Positions 47,888 through 58,140 of a stretch of 64,000 nucleotides of DNA are shown here, piece by piece. Made by a program: the position numbers and the translations under genes. The number at the start of each line of letters is the position of its first letter. Position 1 is the stretch's first letter. The notes below the pieces were generated by a model that ran no database searches, was not told where the DNA came from, and worked only from the letters and a program-made list of their open reading frames with translations. This DNA is from Methanosarcina vacuolata Z-761 (GTDB taxonomy: Archaea > Halobacteriota > Methanosarcinia > Methanosarcinales > Methanosarcinaceae): NCBI RefSeq assembly GCF_000969905.1, contig NZ_CP009520.1, positions 3,844,001 to 3,908,000 of the forward strand. The letters run 5' to 3'.

Positions 47888-49297
47888 TTATTTTGGAGGC
47901 CAGTTCTTTTCCATAAATCCAGGGAGCCTTCCTGAGTCCATTGGTCCCACAAGAACCTTTGCACCGAGTTTGTCCTCAATGTCACCCTGTAGACGGGCAG
48001 CAAGACCCGGAGTAATTACCGTGTTGTGGGTAACATCTTTCTTGAGGTCAAAGCCTGACTTCTCAAAAGCTTCCTTCACTTTATCAGCAGTCAGCTGCCC
48101 ACCGGCAACAGATGCTTCCACACCGATACCGTCTGTGTTAACTGCAAGCAGCCAGCAGTTGATGCCGTTTGAGGCAAGATCGCTCTCTACTGTGTAGTAG
48201 GTAAGAGCAAAGTTTGTTGTGAAGAGAACTGGGGAGTTCTCGTCTGGGGTTCCTACCTTGTACATCTTCGAGTCCACAGCGACAGGAGACCTCGGGTCGG
48301 TGTAAATTGTCTCGGCCAGGTGCACTTCGGGCATGGTGGCATATGGTTCCATGCTGTGGAGAAGCATAATGTCTCCGTACCTGATGGTAAAGACCGAGGA
48401 AAGAACTGTTTCCCAGTAGGAGGCACTGACAGGGTCCGAAATTCCAGACATCCAGGCAGTAAGCGGCATAGCCATGATTGGATATGCTATCTCGGTATCG
48501 CCCATAATGCCTGCTCTCCTAATCTTCAGGAAGTTGGTAAAGGTGTCTTTCAGGCCTTTGCCACTTGGGTAGGTTCCTGGGTCGAGAACAATGTCCTTGA
48601 TACCTGCTTCTGCAAAGGTTTTTGCGAGGCTCTTAAGGGTATCAAGGTCATTGAAAGCTGAGACTACGACAGGCACCTTATATTCAAGGGCCAGTTCTCC
48701 TACTTCCTTCCAATTGTCTTTGTTTGCAGCATAAAGCAGAGGGTTCTTGTCCTTTGCAACCTCAAGTCCTGCCTTCAGGACTGCAGGGTTAAAGGAACAG
48801 AGAATCACTGGCAATTCTGTGTTTTCTATAACTTTCTTGACAGCTGCTGCAAACTTTGCAGGGTCATTGGATGCAGCTCTTATTGCTACACCGTCAAGGA
48901 GCAGGTTGCGTCCGACGTAGAACTTTTTGTAGTCAGTAATTTTCTTAACTCTTTCAACAAGGGCAGCTTCCTCCATTGTATCAGTAACATCGAAGAACAT
49001 CTTTGTCTTGTTGAAGAAGGTCAGCTTGTGACGGTAAAGCACATCGTCGCCACCAATCTTGGCTACTCTGTCGCCTACACCTATTGCAACTTCACGAATT
49101 TCCGGGGCAAGGAGCTTGTCAAGCTCTGCGAGTTTCTTTGCAAACTTCTTCTCCTTTACAAGGGGTGGGCAGTCTGTTGTCTTCCCGGATCTGTCGATCA
49201 GCTTGGAGGCAAATGCCATACAGGTAGGCTCACCACATTCTCCACAGTTGGTCTGAGGAAGGTATTTGTAAGCTTCTAATGGGCTGTTTATTTTCAT
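47888..49297 (-). CDS. cdhE: CODH/ACS corrinoid iron-sulfur protein, large (gamma) subunit
   Basis: A 469-residue subunit that, with CdhD, carries the methyl group between tetrahydrosarcinapterin and the ACS A-cluster on a corrinoid cobalt. The N-terminal 4Fe-4S motif C18-x2-C21-x4-C26-x16-C43 supplies electrons to reactivate the cobalt. A TIM-barrel domain follows (LLDGVAIRAASND, DIVLDPGTYPSGKGL), then a C-terminal corrinoid-binding domain (NTVITPGLAARLQGDIEDKL, GPMDSGRLPGF). It is the last gene of the operon, starting 3 bases after the cdhD stop, and is followed by a strong terminator. Confidence 0.97.
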   Translation of the reverse strand: MKINSPLEAYKYLPQTNCGECGEPTCMAFASKLIDRSGKTTDCPPLVKEKKFAKKLAELDKLLAPEIREVAIGVGDRVAKIGGDDVLYRHKLTFFNKTKMFFDVTDTMEEAALVERVKKITDYKKFYVGRNLLLDGVAIRAASNDPAKFAAAVKKVIENTELPVILCSFNPAVLKAGLEVAKDKNPLLYAANKDNWKEVGELALEYKVPVVVSAFNDLDTLKSLAKTFAEAGIKDIVLDPGTYPSGKGLKDTFTNFLKIRRAGIMGDTEIAYPIMAMPLTAWMSGISDPVSASYWETVLSSVFTIRYGDIMLLHSMEPYATMPEVHLAETIYTDPRSPVAVDSKMYKVGTPDENSPVLFTTNFALTYYTVESDLASNGINCWLLAVNTDGIGVEASVAGGQLTADKVKEAFEKSGFDLKKDVTHNTVITPGLAARLQGDIEDKLGAKVLVGPMDSGRLPGFMEKNWPPK

Positions 49298-49300
49298 GTT

Positions 49301-50626
49301 TTACACCCCCGATCCGATCCAGTTAGCAAGGTCAATAGGCTCTGCCTCAATTGAACCAAATAAAGTCTGGGTAATGTGCTTCAGGACAGCAACCGAGGTT
49401 GGGTGCATCATCATGAAGAGGTCGTTTCCTGCAATAGCAAGAGAGAGACCTGTAACGATTTCCCAGATTGGTCCTCTGTATTCTCTGGGGCCCCAATCCG
49501 AGTCTTCCTTCAGTGGTGAGCTAACCATCCAGGACTCACGGGCACCCCATGCATTGGTGGTACCGGATGACATTGGGAAGGTCAGTTCTTCGTCACCCAT
49601 AAGGGCTGCGAGGCGGATACGCTCCATGTTGGTGTAAGCGTAGTCGAGACCATAGCCGAGTGCTGCAGTGGTTGGGTCCATGATGATCCTGTCTCTTGGG
49701 ACGTTGCACTGCTTCATGAGCTTCCTGTTAAGCTCCTTCTGGGAGTTCATATCCAGCTGAGTCCATGAAAGGACATCATGGTCGTACTTTAATGCAGCCT
49801 CTGCAATCTTTGCGTAGTCAAGGTTCAGGCTTGCAGATGCAATCAGGCAGCGCTCGCCTTCTGCAACTTCTGCAGCTCTTGCAAGTACTTCAGGGTCTTT
49901 CTGTGGGTTCCCGGAACCGCCAATTGCGATTGGGACATCAACAGCCTGAAGTACTTCTTCCACAGTCTTTGCTGCTTCCTTGGCAGGTGTGTCTTTAACC
50001 AGTGGGTCGGTTGAAATCAGGTGGATTGTGATCATGTCTGCGTTGAACTTTTCAACGTTCTTCTTTGCCCATTCTCCTGGGCTGTCCATGACCTCATCAT
50101 AGTTCTCCTTGACAGCTTTTGCAAGACCGATTCTCATATCGAATACGTCAATGGTAACCTGGTTCCTGTTGGGCATTACGGCGTCAGGGAAGAATGGGAG
50201 GGCTTTTTCGCCACCAACCAACACTCTCTTTCCACGGCTTCCACCATCTGCAGAGGTGTTACCTATTGGGACTTCCTGAATAGGGGTTGCCCATTCTGCA
50301 AAGTTTTCAAAACTGAATTTGGCAGGAATGAGATCCTTAAACTTAGGAGCTGCCAGAGCAGGGGAAATAGCAGGGGCAGCAGGGGCACCAGCCGCAGGGG
50401 CACCAATGCCTACAGGGACGCCGAATATGCCAGCAAGTCTTGCGAAGTGCTGTGCAAGTACTGCATTCTCCTGTCCGAGGATAGCAGCAAGCATCGGGTC
50501 AAAGCCGCCTCCAAGTCCATCGAGTTCAATCTCAATGTCCCCTTCTATAGTTACACCTTCAAGGGAGAGTATATCTACATCCTTGAACATGTCTGTCATT
50601 TCTGATAACTTAGCTTTCTTTGCCAT
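49301..50626 (-). CDS. cdhD: CODH/ACS corrinoid iron-sulfur protein, small (delta) subunit
   Basis: A 441-residue partner of CdhE with a TIM-barrel fold ([40 protein letters not shown]) that helps hold the corrinoid and accept the methyl group. An N-terminal arm ([20 protein letters not shown]) and a Gly/Ala/Pro-rich hinge near residue 80-100 precede the barrel. The ATG at 50626 has AGGTGAGG 7 bases upstream; an open extension to 50767 has neither a site nor family similarity. 245 bp separate it from the CooC-like gene, longer than other gaps in the operon, so an internal promoter or processing site is possible there. Confidence 0.96.
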   Translation of the reverse strand: MAKKAKLSEMTDMFKDVDILSLEGVTIEGDIEIELDGLGGGFDPMLAAILGQENAVLAQHFARLAGIFGVPVGIGAPAAGAPAAPAISPALAAPKFKDLIPAKFSFENFAEWATPIQEVPIGNTSADGGSRGKRVLVGGEKALPFFPDAVMPNRNQVTIDVFDMRIGLAKAVKENYDEVMDSPGEWAKKNVEKFNADMITIHLISTDPLVKDTPAKEAAKTVEEVLQAVDVPIAIGGSGNPQKDPEVLARAAEVAEGERCLIASASLNLDYAKIAEAALKYDHDVLSWTQLDMNSQKELNRKLMKQCNVPRDRIIMDPTTAALGYGLDYAYTNMERIRLAALMGDEELTFPMSSGTTNAWGARESWMVSSPLKEDSDWGPREYRGPIWEIVTGLSLAIAGNDLFMMMHPTSVAVLKHITQTLFGSIEAEPIDLANWIGSGV

Positions 50627-50871
50627 GTAAACCTCACCTTTTCCGTAAGTTTTCCGTTTTGATGAGTGACTGTATAAATAAAGAAATAATACAGATTTTA
50701 CTTCCAGATTCTTCCCTGATATGGAAAGAAAAATTGAAGTTGAAGTAAACTCTGCCCCATATTTCACATGATTTTGAATATTGTTTTAAGCTATTAAAAC
50801 GGGCAAAAGGATTTGTATCTTATTTCCGGCACGTTTTTCTGCAATATTACAAATTCAAAAGAAAACCGGGA

Positions 50872-51633
50872 TTAGAATCCCAGTTTTTTCACAATACTTT
50901 CGATTTCTATTGCAGCAATTGAGTCGTCCGAAATTTCGAAGAGAGGTATGCCTTTTATATCCATTTCCTCGATTTTAGGGTCGAGTGGAATCATACCTAT
51001 CATGTTAAGTTTCAGGTCCTCTGCCAGTTTGACAAGCTTGTCGCGGTTAGCATCTGTAACCTTGTTTGCAATAACGTGAATTCTACCAATGTTTGAGTCC
51101 AGTTCACCCACAAGTTCATGAATTCTCTCAGCAGTCCGAAAACCCCTTCGAGAAGCGTCTGTTACGACAATAAGGTCATCTATGTCCCGTATAATCTTCC
51201 TGCTGAAATGTTCAAGCCCGGCCTCTGCATCAATGATAACTACATCATAATTCATGATCAGTTTATCCATGATGCCACGGAGAAGGTTGTTTACATAACA
51301 GTAGCATCCTGAACCTTCGGGCCGGCCCATGACCAGGAGGTCATAGCCAGGCATTTCTTCGATGATCTCATAAACCTTGCTTTTAAGTACTGACTCTTTA
51401 TTCATATCGGGGTTGTCAGGCCTTGGTTTTGTGATCTCAGCCTGTAAATACTCCTTTGCATCCCCGATGGTTTTTACGTTCTCACAGCCAAGAGTCTCAG
51501 GCAGGTTAGTGTCTGCATCTGCATCAACTGCCAGGAGAAACTGACCTTTTTTGGAAAGGGAGCGGATCAGAAGAGCCGCTACCGCTGTTTTACCAGTCCC
51601 ACCTTTTCCCGTTATTGCAATTACTTTTGTCAC
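50872..51633 (-). CDS. CooC-like nickel-insertion ATPase of the cdh operon
   Basis: A 253-residue MinD/CooC-type P-loop ATPase thought to load nickel into CODH/ACS. The deviant Walker A GKGGTGKT is at residues 8-15, with DADADTNLPETLG after it, a metal-binding CYC motif (GSGCYCYVNN), and VVTDASRRGFRTAERI. The start: GTG at 51633 gives MTKVIAITGKGG, the usual beginning, with GGGG 6 bases upstream; ATG at 51645 would add four residues but has no site. Its place between cdhC and cdhD is the typical archaeal arrangement. Confidence 0.93.
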   Translation of the reverse strand: MTKVIAITGKGGTGKTAVAALLIRSLSKKGQFLLAVDADADTNLPETLGCENVKTIGDAKEYLQAEITKPRPDNPDMNKESVLKSKVYEIIEEMPGYDLLVMGRPEGSGCYCYVNNLLRGIMDKLIMNYDVVIIDAEAGLEHFSRKIIRDIDDLIVVTDASRRGFRTAERIHELVGELDSNIGRIHVIANKVTDANRDKLVKLAEDLKLNMIGMIPLDPKIEEMDIKGIPLFEISDDSIAAIEIESIVKKLGF

Positions 51634-51691
51634 AGAATACCCCATTGGATTGTTTTTCGTCTTAGGCGATTACTTAGTCACCCAACTACGT

Positions 51692-53104
51692 TTAGTCCTT
51701 CTTCTCGCTGATGACCATTCTTTCAATGGAGATCTTTGCCTTCTTGAAGGTGATCTTAATTCCACCAGCCTTACCAGCAGGCATCATTGGCATTGAAGCC
51801 ATTGCAGGCATCTGGAATCCGGCTGCAGGCATCATCATTGGAGCGGCTGCAACAGCTACTTCCTCTTCTTCTTCCTCTTCCTCTTCTTCCTCTTCTGCAG
51901 CTGCCCAGCTAGCAACGACCGGGTGGTTCTTCTCCTGCAGGAAAGCCTTCAAGGAATCAATGTCAGTTGCATCGTTCTCAGTTGCGATCTTATCTTTGAT
52001 GTCTTCTGGAATAGTTTCGGCAATCTTTTCCTTGAGCATGGATGGGAGCCAGACAACTCTGTTCCAGCCACCATCAGCCTGGATAAACTTGGGGGAATAG
52101 AAGTAGGCGACACCGATACCGAGGAAACCTACGATCTGCTTTCCACCGCCTGTCTGACCTGCCATAGAGGAGAAACCAAGGCCGTTAGGGGCCATTCCCT
52201 GGTATTCTCTGCTAACCCAGCCAATACCGTCAACCTCAGGGATGTAGAATCCGACTACTTCAAAGCAGCCACAGGAGGTGTGTGGGGAGTCGAAGAAGGA
52301 GTGGAGTTTAATCTTGCTAAATTCGCCACTTGAAAGCTTTACAGCAATGTCATTGACACCGGAGTATTCACCGGTGTTGGAATCGAGGAGTTCACCCTTC
52401 TCGATTGCAAACTGAGGTCCTTCTGGGTCTACTTTTGCTGCTGCACGGCCGTCGAACCAGTTGATTGCACCACAAAGAGAGACTCTGTCAGGGGAAACTA
52501 CACAGACGTTGGTTGGAGCAAAAGCCTGACAGAGGGTACATCCATAGAAGACGTCAACATCTTCGTCATGGAGGTTCTTTGTCCTGGCATCTCTTGTCTT
52601 GAAGATCTCCTTTGCTTCTACCAGCTTGTTCTCAACTTCAGCCTTGTCGGTGTAGAAGGTCACCTGCATCTTCTCAATAAAGGGAAGCTCGGTCTTGAAG
52701 AGCATCATGACAGCTTTTCCGAAAGAATCAAGGGAGTCCATCTTTGCAGCTGTATCCTTGGAGATTCTCATCCATACATCATATCTCTGGTTCAGGTGCA
52801 TAATGCCCTGGCAGTAGTTGATGAAATCGTGGATACGCCTCTCGATGACAGATTCAAGGTCAGCCTCTATGAGTTCTCCACCGATGTTGAAGACCATTGC
52901 CCAGGGGTAGGTTTTACCCTCTTCCATTTCCTTGAGATCAGGGCCGATAATCGTAACTTTGTCATCTTCGATCTCGTCCATGGGTTTTGCACGGACAAGT
53001 TCCAGACCCAGGGACTTTGGGCCGCCTAGTTCAACAAACATTCCTTCCTTTCTTACTCTTTCTCCTTCAAACATTGGAGAAATCTCAAATGGGAATTCTG
53101 CCAT
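51692..53104 (-). CDS. cdhC: Acetyl-CoA synthase (beta) subunit
   Basis: A 470-residue subunit that joins CO, a methyl group and CoA at the nickel A-cluster. The A-cluster ligands are present: C189 and C192 (YGCTLCQAF) and C278 and C280 (HTSCGCFE). As in other archaea it lacks the N-terminal CODH-binding domain of bacterial AcsB. The C-terminal tail has a run of about 14 Glu followed by an Ala/Met/Pro-rich hinge and a KITFKKAKISIERMVI end, thought to tether it in the complex. AGGAGG precedes the ATG. The gene lies 24 bp after cdhB. Confidence 0.97.
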   Translation of the reverse strand: MAEFPFEISPMFEGERVRKEGMFVELGGPKSLGLELVRAKPMDEIEDDKVTIIGPDLKEMEEGKTYPWAMVFNIGGELIEADLESVIERRIHDFINYCQGIMHLNQRYDVWMRISKDTAAKMDSLDSFGKAVMMLFKTELPFIEKMQVTFYTDKAEVENKLVEAKEIFKTRDARTKNLHDEDVDVFYGCTLCQAFAPTNVCVVSPDRVSLCGAINWFDGRAAAKVDPEGPQFAIEKGELLDSNTGEYSGVNDIAVKLSSGEFSKIKLHSFFDSPHTSCGCFEVVGFYIPEVDGIGWVSREYQGMAPNGLGFSSMAGQTGGGKQIVGFLGIGVAYFYSPKFIQADGGWNRVVWLPSMLKEKIAETIPEDIKDKIATENDATDIDSLKAFLQEKNHPVVASWAAAEEEEEEEEEEEEVAVAAAPMMMPAAGFQMPAMASMPMMPAGKAGGIKITFKKAKISIERMVISEKKD

Positions 53105-53128
53105 TATATTTCGCCTCCTAAATTAAAC

Positions 53129-53641
53129 TTATAATGCGTTAATAAGTTCATCCAGTGCTGCGATGTGATCTGCTTTGCTAAGGTTTCCAAAGGACATCGT
53201 TGAGTTCTGGATATAGCCTCTTTCAATCGCAATTGTTTTCAAGTTACTGAAGTTCTTTGCTGCGGACAGTACCTGGTTGATGTAGTATTTCTTGAATCCT
53301 ATGACTATGACCATGTCGTAGTTTCCGTTTCCATCAAGGCCAGGCCAGCTGGGATCAGTCAGGTAGAAGCCAAGCATATGTGCATTGATATACTTTGCAT
53401 CTACATCTTTATCAGCAAGGACTGCCATGGAACTCCCGGTTGCAGCAATAGGGAGATTTGCAGCCTTTGAAATTTTTACTACACGATCAAGCATCTCTGG
53501 CTCAAGAGTCAGGGTTCCTACCATAAGGAGCGGTCTCTTTGCTTTTGAGATAAGCTTTGCAGCCATTTCAGGAGTTAAGGTTTTTGAGGTATTCACCCCG
53601 TAGCTGGTAAAGACCTTTGTGTTCTTGGTAGTGTCAACCAT
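53129..53641 (-). CDS. cdhB: CODH/ACS epsilon subunit
   Basis: A 170-residue, DHS-fold partner of CdhA in the alpha2-epsilon2 CODH component; it may bind FAD or help electron transfer. Typical segments are KAKRPLLMVGTLTLEPEMLD, LPIAATGSSMAVL and YDMVIVIGFKKYYINQVLSA. It starts 5 bases after the cdhA stop (53647), so it is likely translationally coupled. Length is normal for the family. Confidence 0.96.
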   Translation of the reverse strand: MVDTTKNTKVFTSYGVNTSKTLTPEMAAKLISKAKRPLLMVGTLTLEPEMLDRVVKISKAANLPIAATGSSMAVLADKDVDAKYINAHMLGFYLTDPSWPGLDGNGNYDMVIVIGFKKYYINQVLSAAKNFSNLKTIAIERGYIQNSTMSFGNLSKADHIAALDELINAL

Positions 53642-53646
53642 TTAAT

Positions 53647-56067
53647 TCAGGCCTCCTTGCAAAGTCTTTTGAGGTTAGTGGGCTGTGCCGATACGTCGAA
53701 CTTGATCTTTGGACCGGAGATGACTTTCCTCCTCTTCCAGTCAATTTCCCAACCATGTTCTGTTTCAAGCTTCTTGAGGAGTGCCTCACGGGTAGCCAGC
53801 GGGAGGTCAGCTTCGTTTCTGACGAACTTCCACCAGTCTTCTGGTTCTGCTCCAAGGTACTTCCTGTGGAGTTCCATCCAGTGAGTCAATTTTATGGATC
53901 TACCCATGCTATTATCGGATACACGGATGCATGCCTTTGCCATCATCGGGATTGCTTCCTGCCAGGTCTCTGCTGTGGTCAAGAGGAATTCTGGTGCTGG
54001 TGGGATCGCCATTTCCTGTCCATTCCTTGCATCGTAGACTTTCCACTTGTCCTCTTCATAGGTCTTGGCAATCAGTGCTCTCCTGTACTTAGAGGAGTGG
54101 GGACCGAGTACTGCAGGGATACCAAGTATGTTACAGCCGGTACCGATTGATGAAGCCTTCTGTGAGAATGCACCCCAGGCAAGCCCGCAGGCACCTACAC
54201 GGTTAAGGATATAGTCTGCGATCTCGGCGAGGTTTCCTTCAAGTGTCCTCTGGGCAAAGATAGCTGCGACTTTTTCAGCTGCTCCTGTAATGTGAGCGTT
54301 AGAAACACAGGACCCAATGTTGGCAAGTCCTCCACACTCAAATCCTCCTGGGAACCTCTCATAGAGAGTCTTGCCATCCTCATCCTTGAACATACCAATA
54401 TCCATTGCTCCACAGCCTGTCGTCACTACAATGAAGTTTCTCTTCAGGAACTCTTCTGCGATGTAGTAAACGTCCTTTGTGCCTTCTGGATAGTTCGGGC
54501 ATCCGATAATTGCGATAATACCTGGTGTGGTACCCATAACCAGGTTAAGGCCTTCTGCACGGATTTCGGCGTCAGATACCTGACCTCTGCCAGCTCTCAT
54601 CAAGCCTTTCTCTTCAGAAATCTGTTTCTGGGATGCCTTTTCGATTATGTTGAGAATTGGTATTTCCTTCTTACAGACCTGTTCGCAGCGGCGGCAGCCA
54701 ATACACTGGTCGTGTAATTTTTCTAAATATGAGTAGTCTCCTTCTTTTGCAAATCCCATGGCTTCGGGGATATCCAGTTCTTCTGGGCAAGCAATCATGC
54801 AGGCTCCACAGTCTGCACATTTTGTAACCCAGTTTTTGAATTCTTCGTCTGTAGGAATTGCAGTGATACCGGAGGCATCGCGGATCGGACCCATTTCCAT
54901 TGTGAGCCTGATGCAGAGTTCTCCGAGCTTGTCATAGTCAAGCATTACACAGCCTGGAATCTTTCCGGACTTGAGTTCCTCAATGGTCTCATCAACGTCG
55001 GCATCTGTCCTGTTCGGAAGCCCATACATGATCTTGGGATTTGATGCTATTACCGGAATCATGAGTTTCTGAGCTTCAGGTACAATATCGCCGCGGACGC
55101 ACTGTTCATCTACAACAATGACATCTGGCATTCCGGAACGGATTACTTTTAGCTCTTTAGCCATTGAACCGATGACCTTTGCATATGGAGGTCTTCTATC
55201 GGCTTCCTTATACCTTGTAAGGTCTATTGCAGTGCAGCAGAGCCCAGCTATCTCCATCTTGTCAGTCAGGTTGTTGTCTTCCATGTAGTCCATCATGTAG
55301 GTGACGCCGGCGACATTATGTCCAATAACACAGAGGAAAGGTTTGGACTTGTCAATTGTTCCCATTCCGATTTCAACTAATGGAGCTTCTGGGTCAGCTC
55401 TCGGGAAATCATAGGCTGTAACCTGTACAATATCGGAAATTTCCATGCCTACGTGGTCAAGACTGCCGCTGAAGAGGGCTTTGGAGTCGTAATCAATCTC
55501 TGCGGATTCCTGGCCGGCGTGAACTGTTGCAAGCAACTGGGTCAGCTGGTCTTCAACGTATTCCATTGCCGGTTTAACTTCTCCAAGGGTTTTGGGGCTA
55601 AGTCCGGTACTGATTGTAATGTTTGGGGTAAGCACGTTGGACTGCCCCAGGTTGAGAGGCAGGTCTTCTCCAAAGGTTTCGATCAAATGGTCGAGTAGGT
55701 GGCGACCGTGAGCTGCATGACAGGCAGTACCTGTGATCACGCGGAGGAAGAATTCTCTTCCATTGTGGCCCATCATGTCAATACCACATGCACCTCTCTT
55801 GTTCCCTGAGAGATCACAGGGTCCATAGGTACAGTAGCAGCACTGGTCACACATTGGGGTGATAACAGGCTCGTAACGGTCAAGCAGTTTGAAGTTCCAG
55901 TCATCCCTATAAGACTCAAGTCCTGGGAGAAGTGTGGGACCTGCTTTAACGAGCTCCTTTCCTTTTTCTTCAGCAGCCTCCTTTGCTGCCCCTACAATAT
56001 TATTGATAGTGATCTGAACGGATTCTAGATCTTCTATAGAAAAACTCCCGGTAGTTAATTTACTCAT
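53647..56067 (-). CDS. cdhA: CO dehydrogenase alpha subunit
   Basis: An 806-residue nickel-iron CODH subunit that reversibly reduces CO2 to CO. N-terminal cluster ligands appear as C73, C76, C77, C79, C84 and C94 ([12 protein letters not shown]...GAC). Two 4Fe-4S ferredoxin motifs in the middle ([14 protein letters not shown] and [14 protein letters not shown]) are the extra electron-transfer domain of archaeal enzymes. The C-cluster region has [21 protein letters not shown] and [20 protein letters not shown] lies 9 bases before the ATG. It is the first gene of the operon, and three promoter-hairpin modules lie upstream. Confidence 0.97.
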   Translation of the reverse strand: MSKLTTGSFSIEDLESVQITINNIVGAAKEAAEEKGKELVKAGPTLLPGLESYRDDWNFKLLDRYEPVITPMCDQCCYCTYGPCDLSGNKRGACGIDMMGHNGREFFLRVITGTACHAAHGRHLLDHLIETFGEDLPLNLGQSNVLTPNITISTGLSPKTLGEVKPAMEYVEDQLTQLLATVHAGQESAEIDYDSKALFSGSLDHVGMEISDIVQVTAYDFPRADPEAPLVEIGMGTIDKSKPFLCVIGHNVAGVTYMMDYMEDNNLTDKMEIAGLCCTAIDLTRYKEADRRPPYAKVIGSMAKELKVIRSGMPDVIVVDEQCVRGDIVPEAQKLMIPVIASNPKIMYGLPNRTDADVDETIEELKSGKIPGCVMLDYDKLGELCIRLTMEMGPIRDASGITAIPTDEEFKNWVTKCADCGACMIACPEELDIPEAMGFAKEGDYSYLEKLHDQCIGCRRCEQVCKKEIPILNIIEKASQKQISEEKGLMRAGRGQVSDAEIRAEGLNLVMGTTPGIIAIIGCPNYPEGTKDVYYIAEEFLKRNFIVVTTGCGAMDIGMFKDEDGKTLYERFPGGFECGGLANIGSCVSNAHITGAAEKVAAIFAQRTLEGNLAEIADYILNRVGACGLAWGAFSQKASSIGTGCNILGIPAVLGPHSSKYRRALIAKTYEEDKWKVYDARNGQEMAIPPAPEFLLTTAETWQEAIPMMAKACIRVSDNSMGRSIKLTHWMELHRKYLGAEPEDWWKFVRNEADLPLATREALLKKLETEHGWEIDWKRRKVISGPKIKFDVSAQPTNLKRLCKEA

Positions 56068-56270
56068 TTTAGCTTTACCTCCTAAATACGCTTAATGTCG
56101 CTTCATCAGACGATTGTATTTTATGATATGTGGCATACCGATAATGATTGTCCAATCTATATTGACGTCTGCTTGAAAGTTTCAGCTATTTAAATGACAT
56201 TTTCAGTAGGTCGTTTTTAATTTTTTATAGAATTTACACACTTACAATACAAAATCAAGTACAGTAAATT

Positions 56271-56590
56271 AAGCAGTTAAAACTTGAATTTTTAAAAAGT
56301 TTGAAGTTCACTGCTTTTGTTTTAGACATCAAGTGGGTAAGTTCTATAATGGTAAACCTTGAGATCTCAAAATACAAGAGATCCTGGAGACTATCCGAAA
56401 AGTTCTATGAATGTTGTAAAATTTACAATTAGACAACTAGTGTTTATTATCCGGAATCCGTTCATTTATGATCTGCCGATTGTAGAAGTTACAGTAGGTC
56501 ACAGCACTTTTCAGATAAACTCTTAAATTACACATAAGCGACGTGTTATAAATAACTTCCATTTTTGTTTGGTATAAATATAAAAATAAA
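56271..56590 (-). promoter_or_regulatory. cdh upstream module 1 (promoter-proximal)
   Basis: First of three tandem imperfect repeats. On the cdh-sense strand it reads TATA box (TATTTATAAC, 56545-56554), then AAGAGTTTATCTGAAAAGTG, CATAAATGAACGGATTCCGG, GAACTTTTCGGATAGTC and a hairpin closed by AAGCAGT/ACTGCTT (56271-56277, 56310-56316). The outer arms 56389-56403 and 56506-56520 pair with two G-U wobbles on this strand. It ends about 200 bp before cdhA. Confidence 0.65.
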
Positions 56591-56594
56591 AATT

Positions 56595-56830
56595 AAGCAG
56601 TTAAAACGTGAATTTATAGAGAGTTCAAAGTTCACAGTTTTTGTTTTAGATACCAAATGGAAGTCATGTCACTGAGCAATTGGTGTTTCCTATCCGGAAT
56701 CCGGTCATTTATGACCTGCTGATTGTAGAAATTACAGCAGGTCACAGCATTTTTTAGATAAACACTTAAATTACTCATACGCGCGTAATATAAATAGCTT
56801 CCATTTTAGTTCGGCTAAAATATAAAATAG
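56595..56830 (-). promoter_or_regulatory. cdh upstream module 2
   Basis: Same order as module 1 but shorter: TATA box CTATTTATATTAC (56785-56797), then AAGTGTTTATCTAAAAAATG and a perfect 10-bp hairpin TGACCTGCTG/CAGCAGGTCA (56712-56721, 56735-56744), CGGATTCCGG, and a T-rich end near 56575-56597. The downstream outer arm is missing. Confidence 0.65.
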
Positions 56831-56836
56831 AAAAGT

Positions 56837-57145
56837 AAGCAGTTAAATCTTAGATTGTTACATAATTTGGATTTCACTGCCTTATTTAGACTTCAAGTGG
56901 GTGTACTATAAGTAAATGTTGTGATCCCAGAATAAAAGAGATCTAGAGACTATCCGAAAAGTTCTACGCATGTTGTATAATTACATCTGGACAATTAGTG
57001 TTTATTATCCGGAATCCGTTCATTTGTGATCGCTGATTATAAAAGTTCCAGTAGGTCACAACACTTTTCGGATAGTCCTTAAATTACACATAAGCGATGT
57101 GATATAAATAGTTTTCAGTTCTGTTTGGATTAAATATAAAAATAG
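56837..57145 (-). promoter_or_regulatory. cdh upstream module 3 (distal)
   Basis: TATA box CTATTTATATC (57101-57111), then about 25 bp on the first arm GACTATCCGAAAAGT (57063-57077), which pairs perfectly over 15 bp with 56948-56962 across a 100-nt loop holding the shared GACCTACTGG and CGGATTCCGG words. So a transcript started here would fold from its very 5' end. A TAAGGCAGTG...TTAACTGCTT hairpin with a following T-run closes the module. Confidence 0.65.
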
Positions 57146-57159
57146 AAGAATTTAGATAT

Positions 57160-58140
57160 ATAAATGTAATATGAACTCTTATGAATCATGGATCCGTGAG
57201 GAGTCATGAAAAACGGCAGTAGATGCTTATTTTATTTATAGAAGAAGAAAATAAAAAATTATCCGAATAAGAGGTAAAACGAAAGTATATTGATTAACAG
57301 AACTTTTACGTTAAATCAGGTGTAAAAGGCAGAAAATAGCTGCAGGACTAAAAGATGTATGATACAAAAATATTGAGTAAATGTTATAGTTATAATCTCA
57401 TTTGGCTCAAACATGAGTTTATTGTTATTGATTTTGTATCTAATATGCAGAACTCTAAAATAAATTTATAAATTATTAATGTATCAATAGTTAAGTGATG
57501 CAGCGTTAGCTATATATATTATTACACATTTGCGTAATTTGAATTTCAATTGAATTAAGCAGCCTATCAAGAATCCCAAAAGATACTTATTACAAACTCA
57601 GCGAAAATTCCACAAGTGTTCTCGTAATTATTAACGTATCCCTGGAAGAGCTTGAAGCATTCGACAGAATGAGGTATCCCTGAAAACTTTCTAAAATGTT
57701 GTATCCTGAAATGATTTCGTAGACTCAAAACCATTTTGAAGTCTGATTCATAATACAATAGCAGGAGACGCAAAAGGTTAACTGTTGAATAAATTCCAAT
57801 TTCATTTTGGTATTGTGAAATGATTACGTAAAATGAAACAAATTCAAAGTTGAAGTAAAATAACGTGTCATCTGTATACGATATGCAACTGTAATAAAAT
57901 ATGTTTAAAAAGCGAAATAATTTTGGGATAAAACAAATATGTGCATAATTTATTCTGTGACTATTTTTTAAGAAACAATTTTGAAAGTATGTTGCCATCG
58001 ATGATAGTAGTTTATGTTTGATAGTAGCTTGTGTCTACTCTAATCCTTAATGACGATGTTAGGATCAAACTTTATAAACGCTTTAAGTAAAATATATTGA
58101 TCGATAGATATTTATTACGTGTCACATTAAGTGTAATTTG
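57160..58140. other. Intergenic stretch between cdh modules and the DUF134 gene
   Basis: About 1 kb, AT-rich. Apart from the DUF134 relic at 57585-57700 I see no gene; a 143-codon antisense frame at 57567-57998 is rich in Phe/Tyr/Ile and looks like a chance frame over the relic. Confidence 0.5.
57585..57700 (+). pseudogene. Relic of a second DUF134 gene
   Basis: TYYKLSENSTSVLVIINVSL then EELEAFDRM aligns with TYYKPREIPLCCLEIINLSI then EEIEAVRL...DRM of the intact gene 550 bp downstream, and AAAACTTT after the stop corresponds to its RKTF. A deletion between EAF and DRM and stops thereafter show decay. A tandem duplication of the regulator is implied. Confidence 0.7.

Noticed and set aside
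49301-50767. Long N-terminal extension of cdhD
   Set aside because: The extra 47 codons have no family similarity, and AGGTGAGG lies before the ATG at 50626.
57567-57998. 143-codon minus frame upstream of DUF134
   Set aside because: Phe/Tyr/Ile-rich low-information sequence, overlaps the DUF134 relic on the other strand, no start signal.
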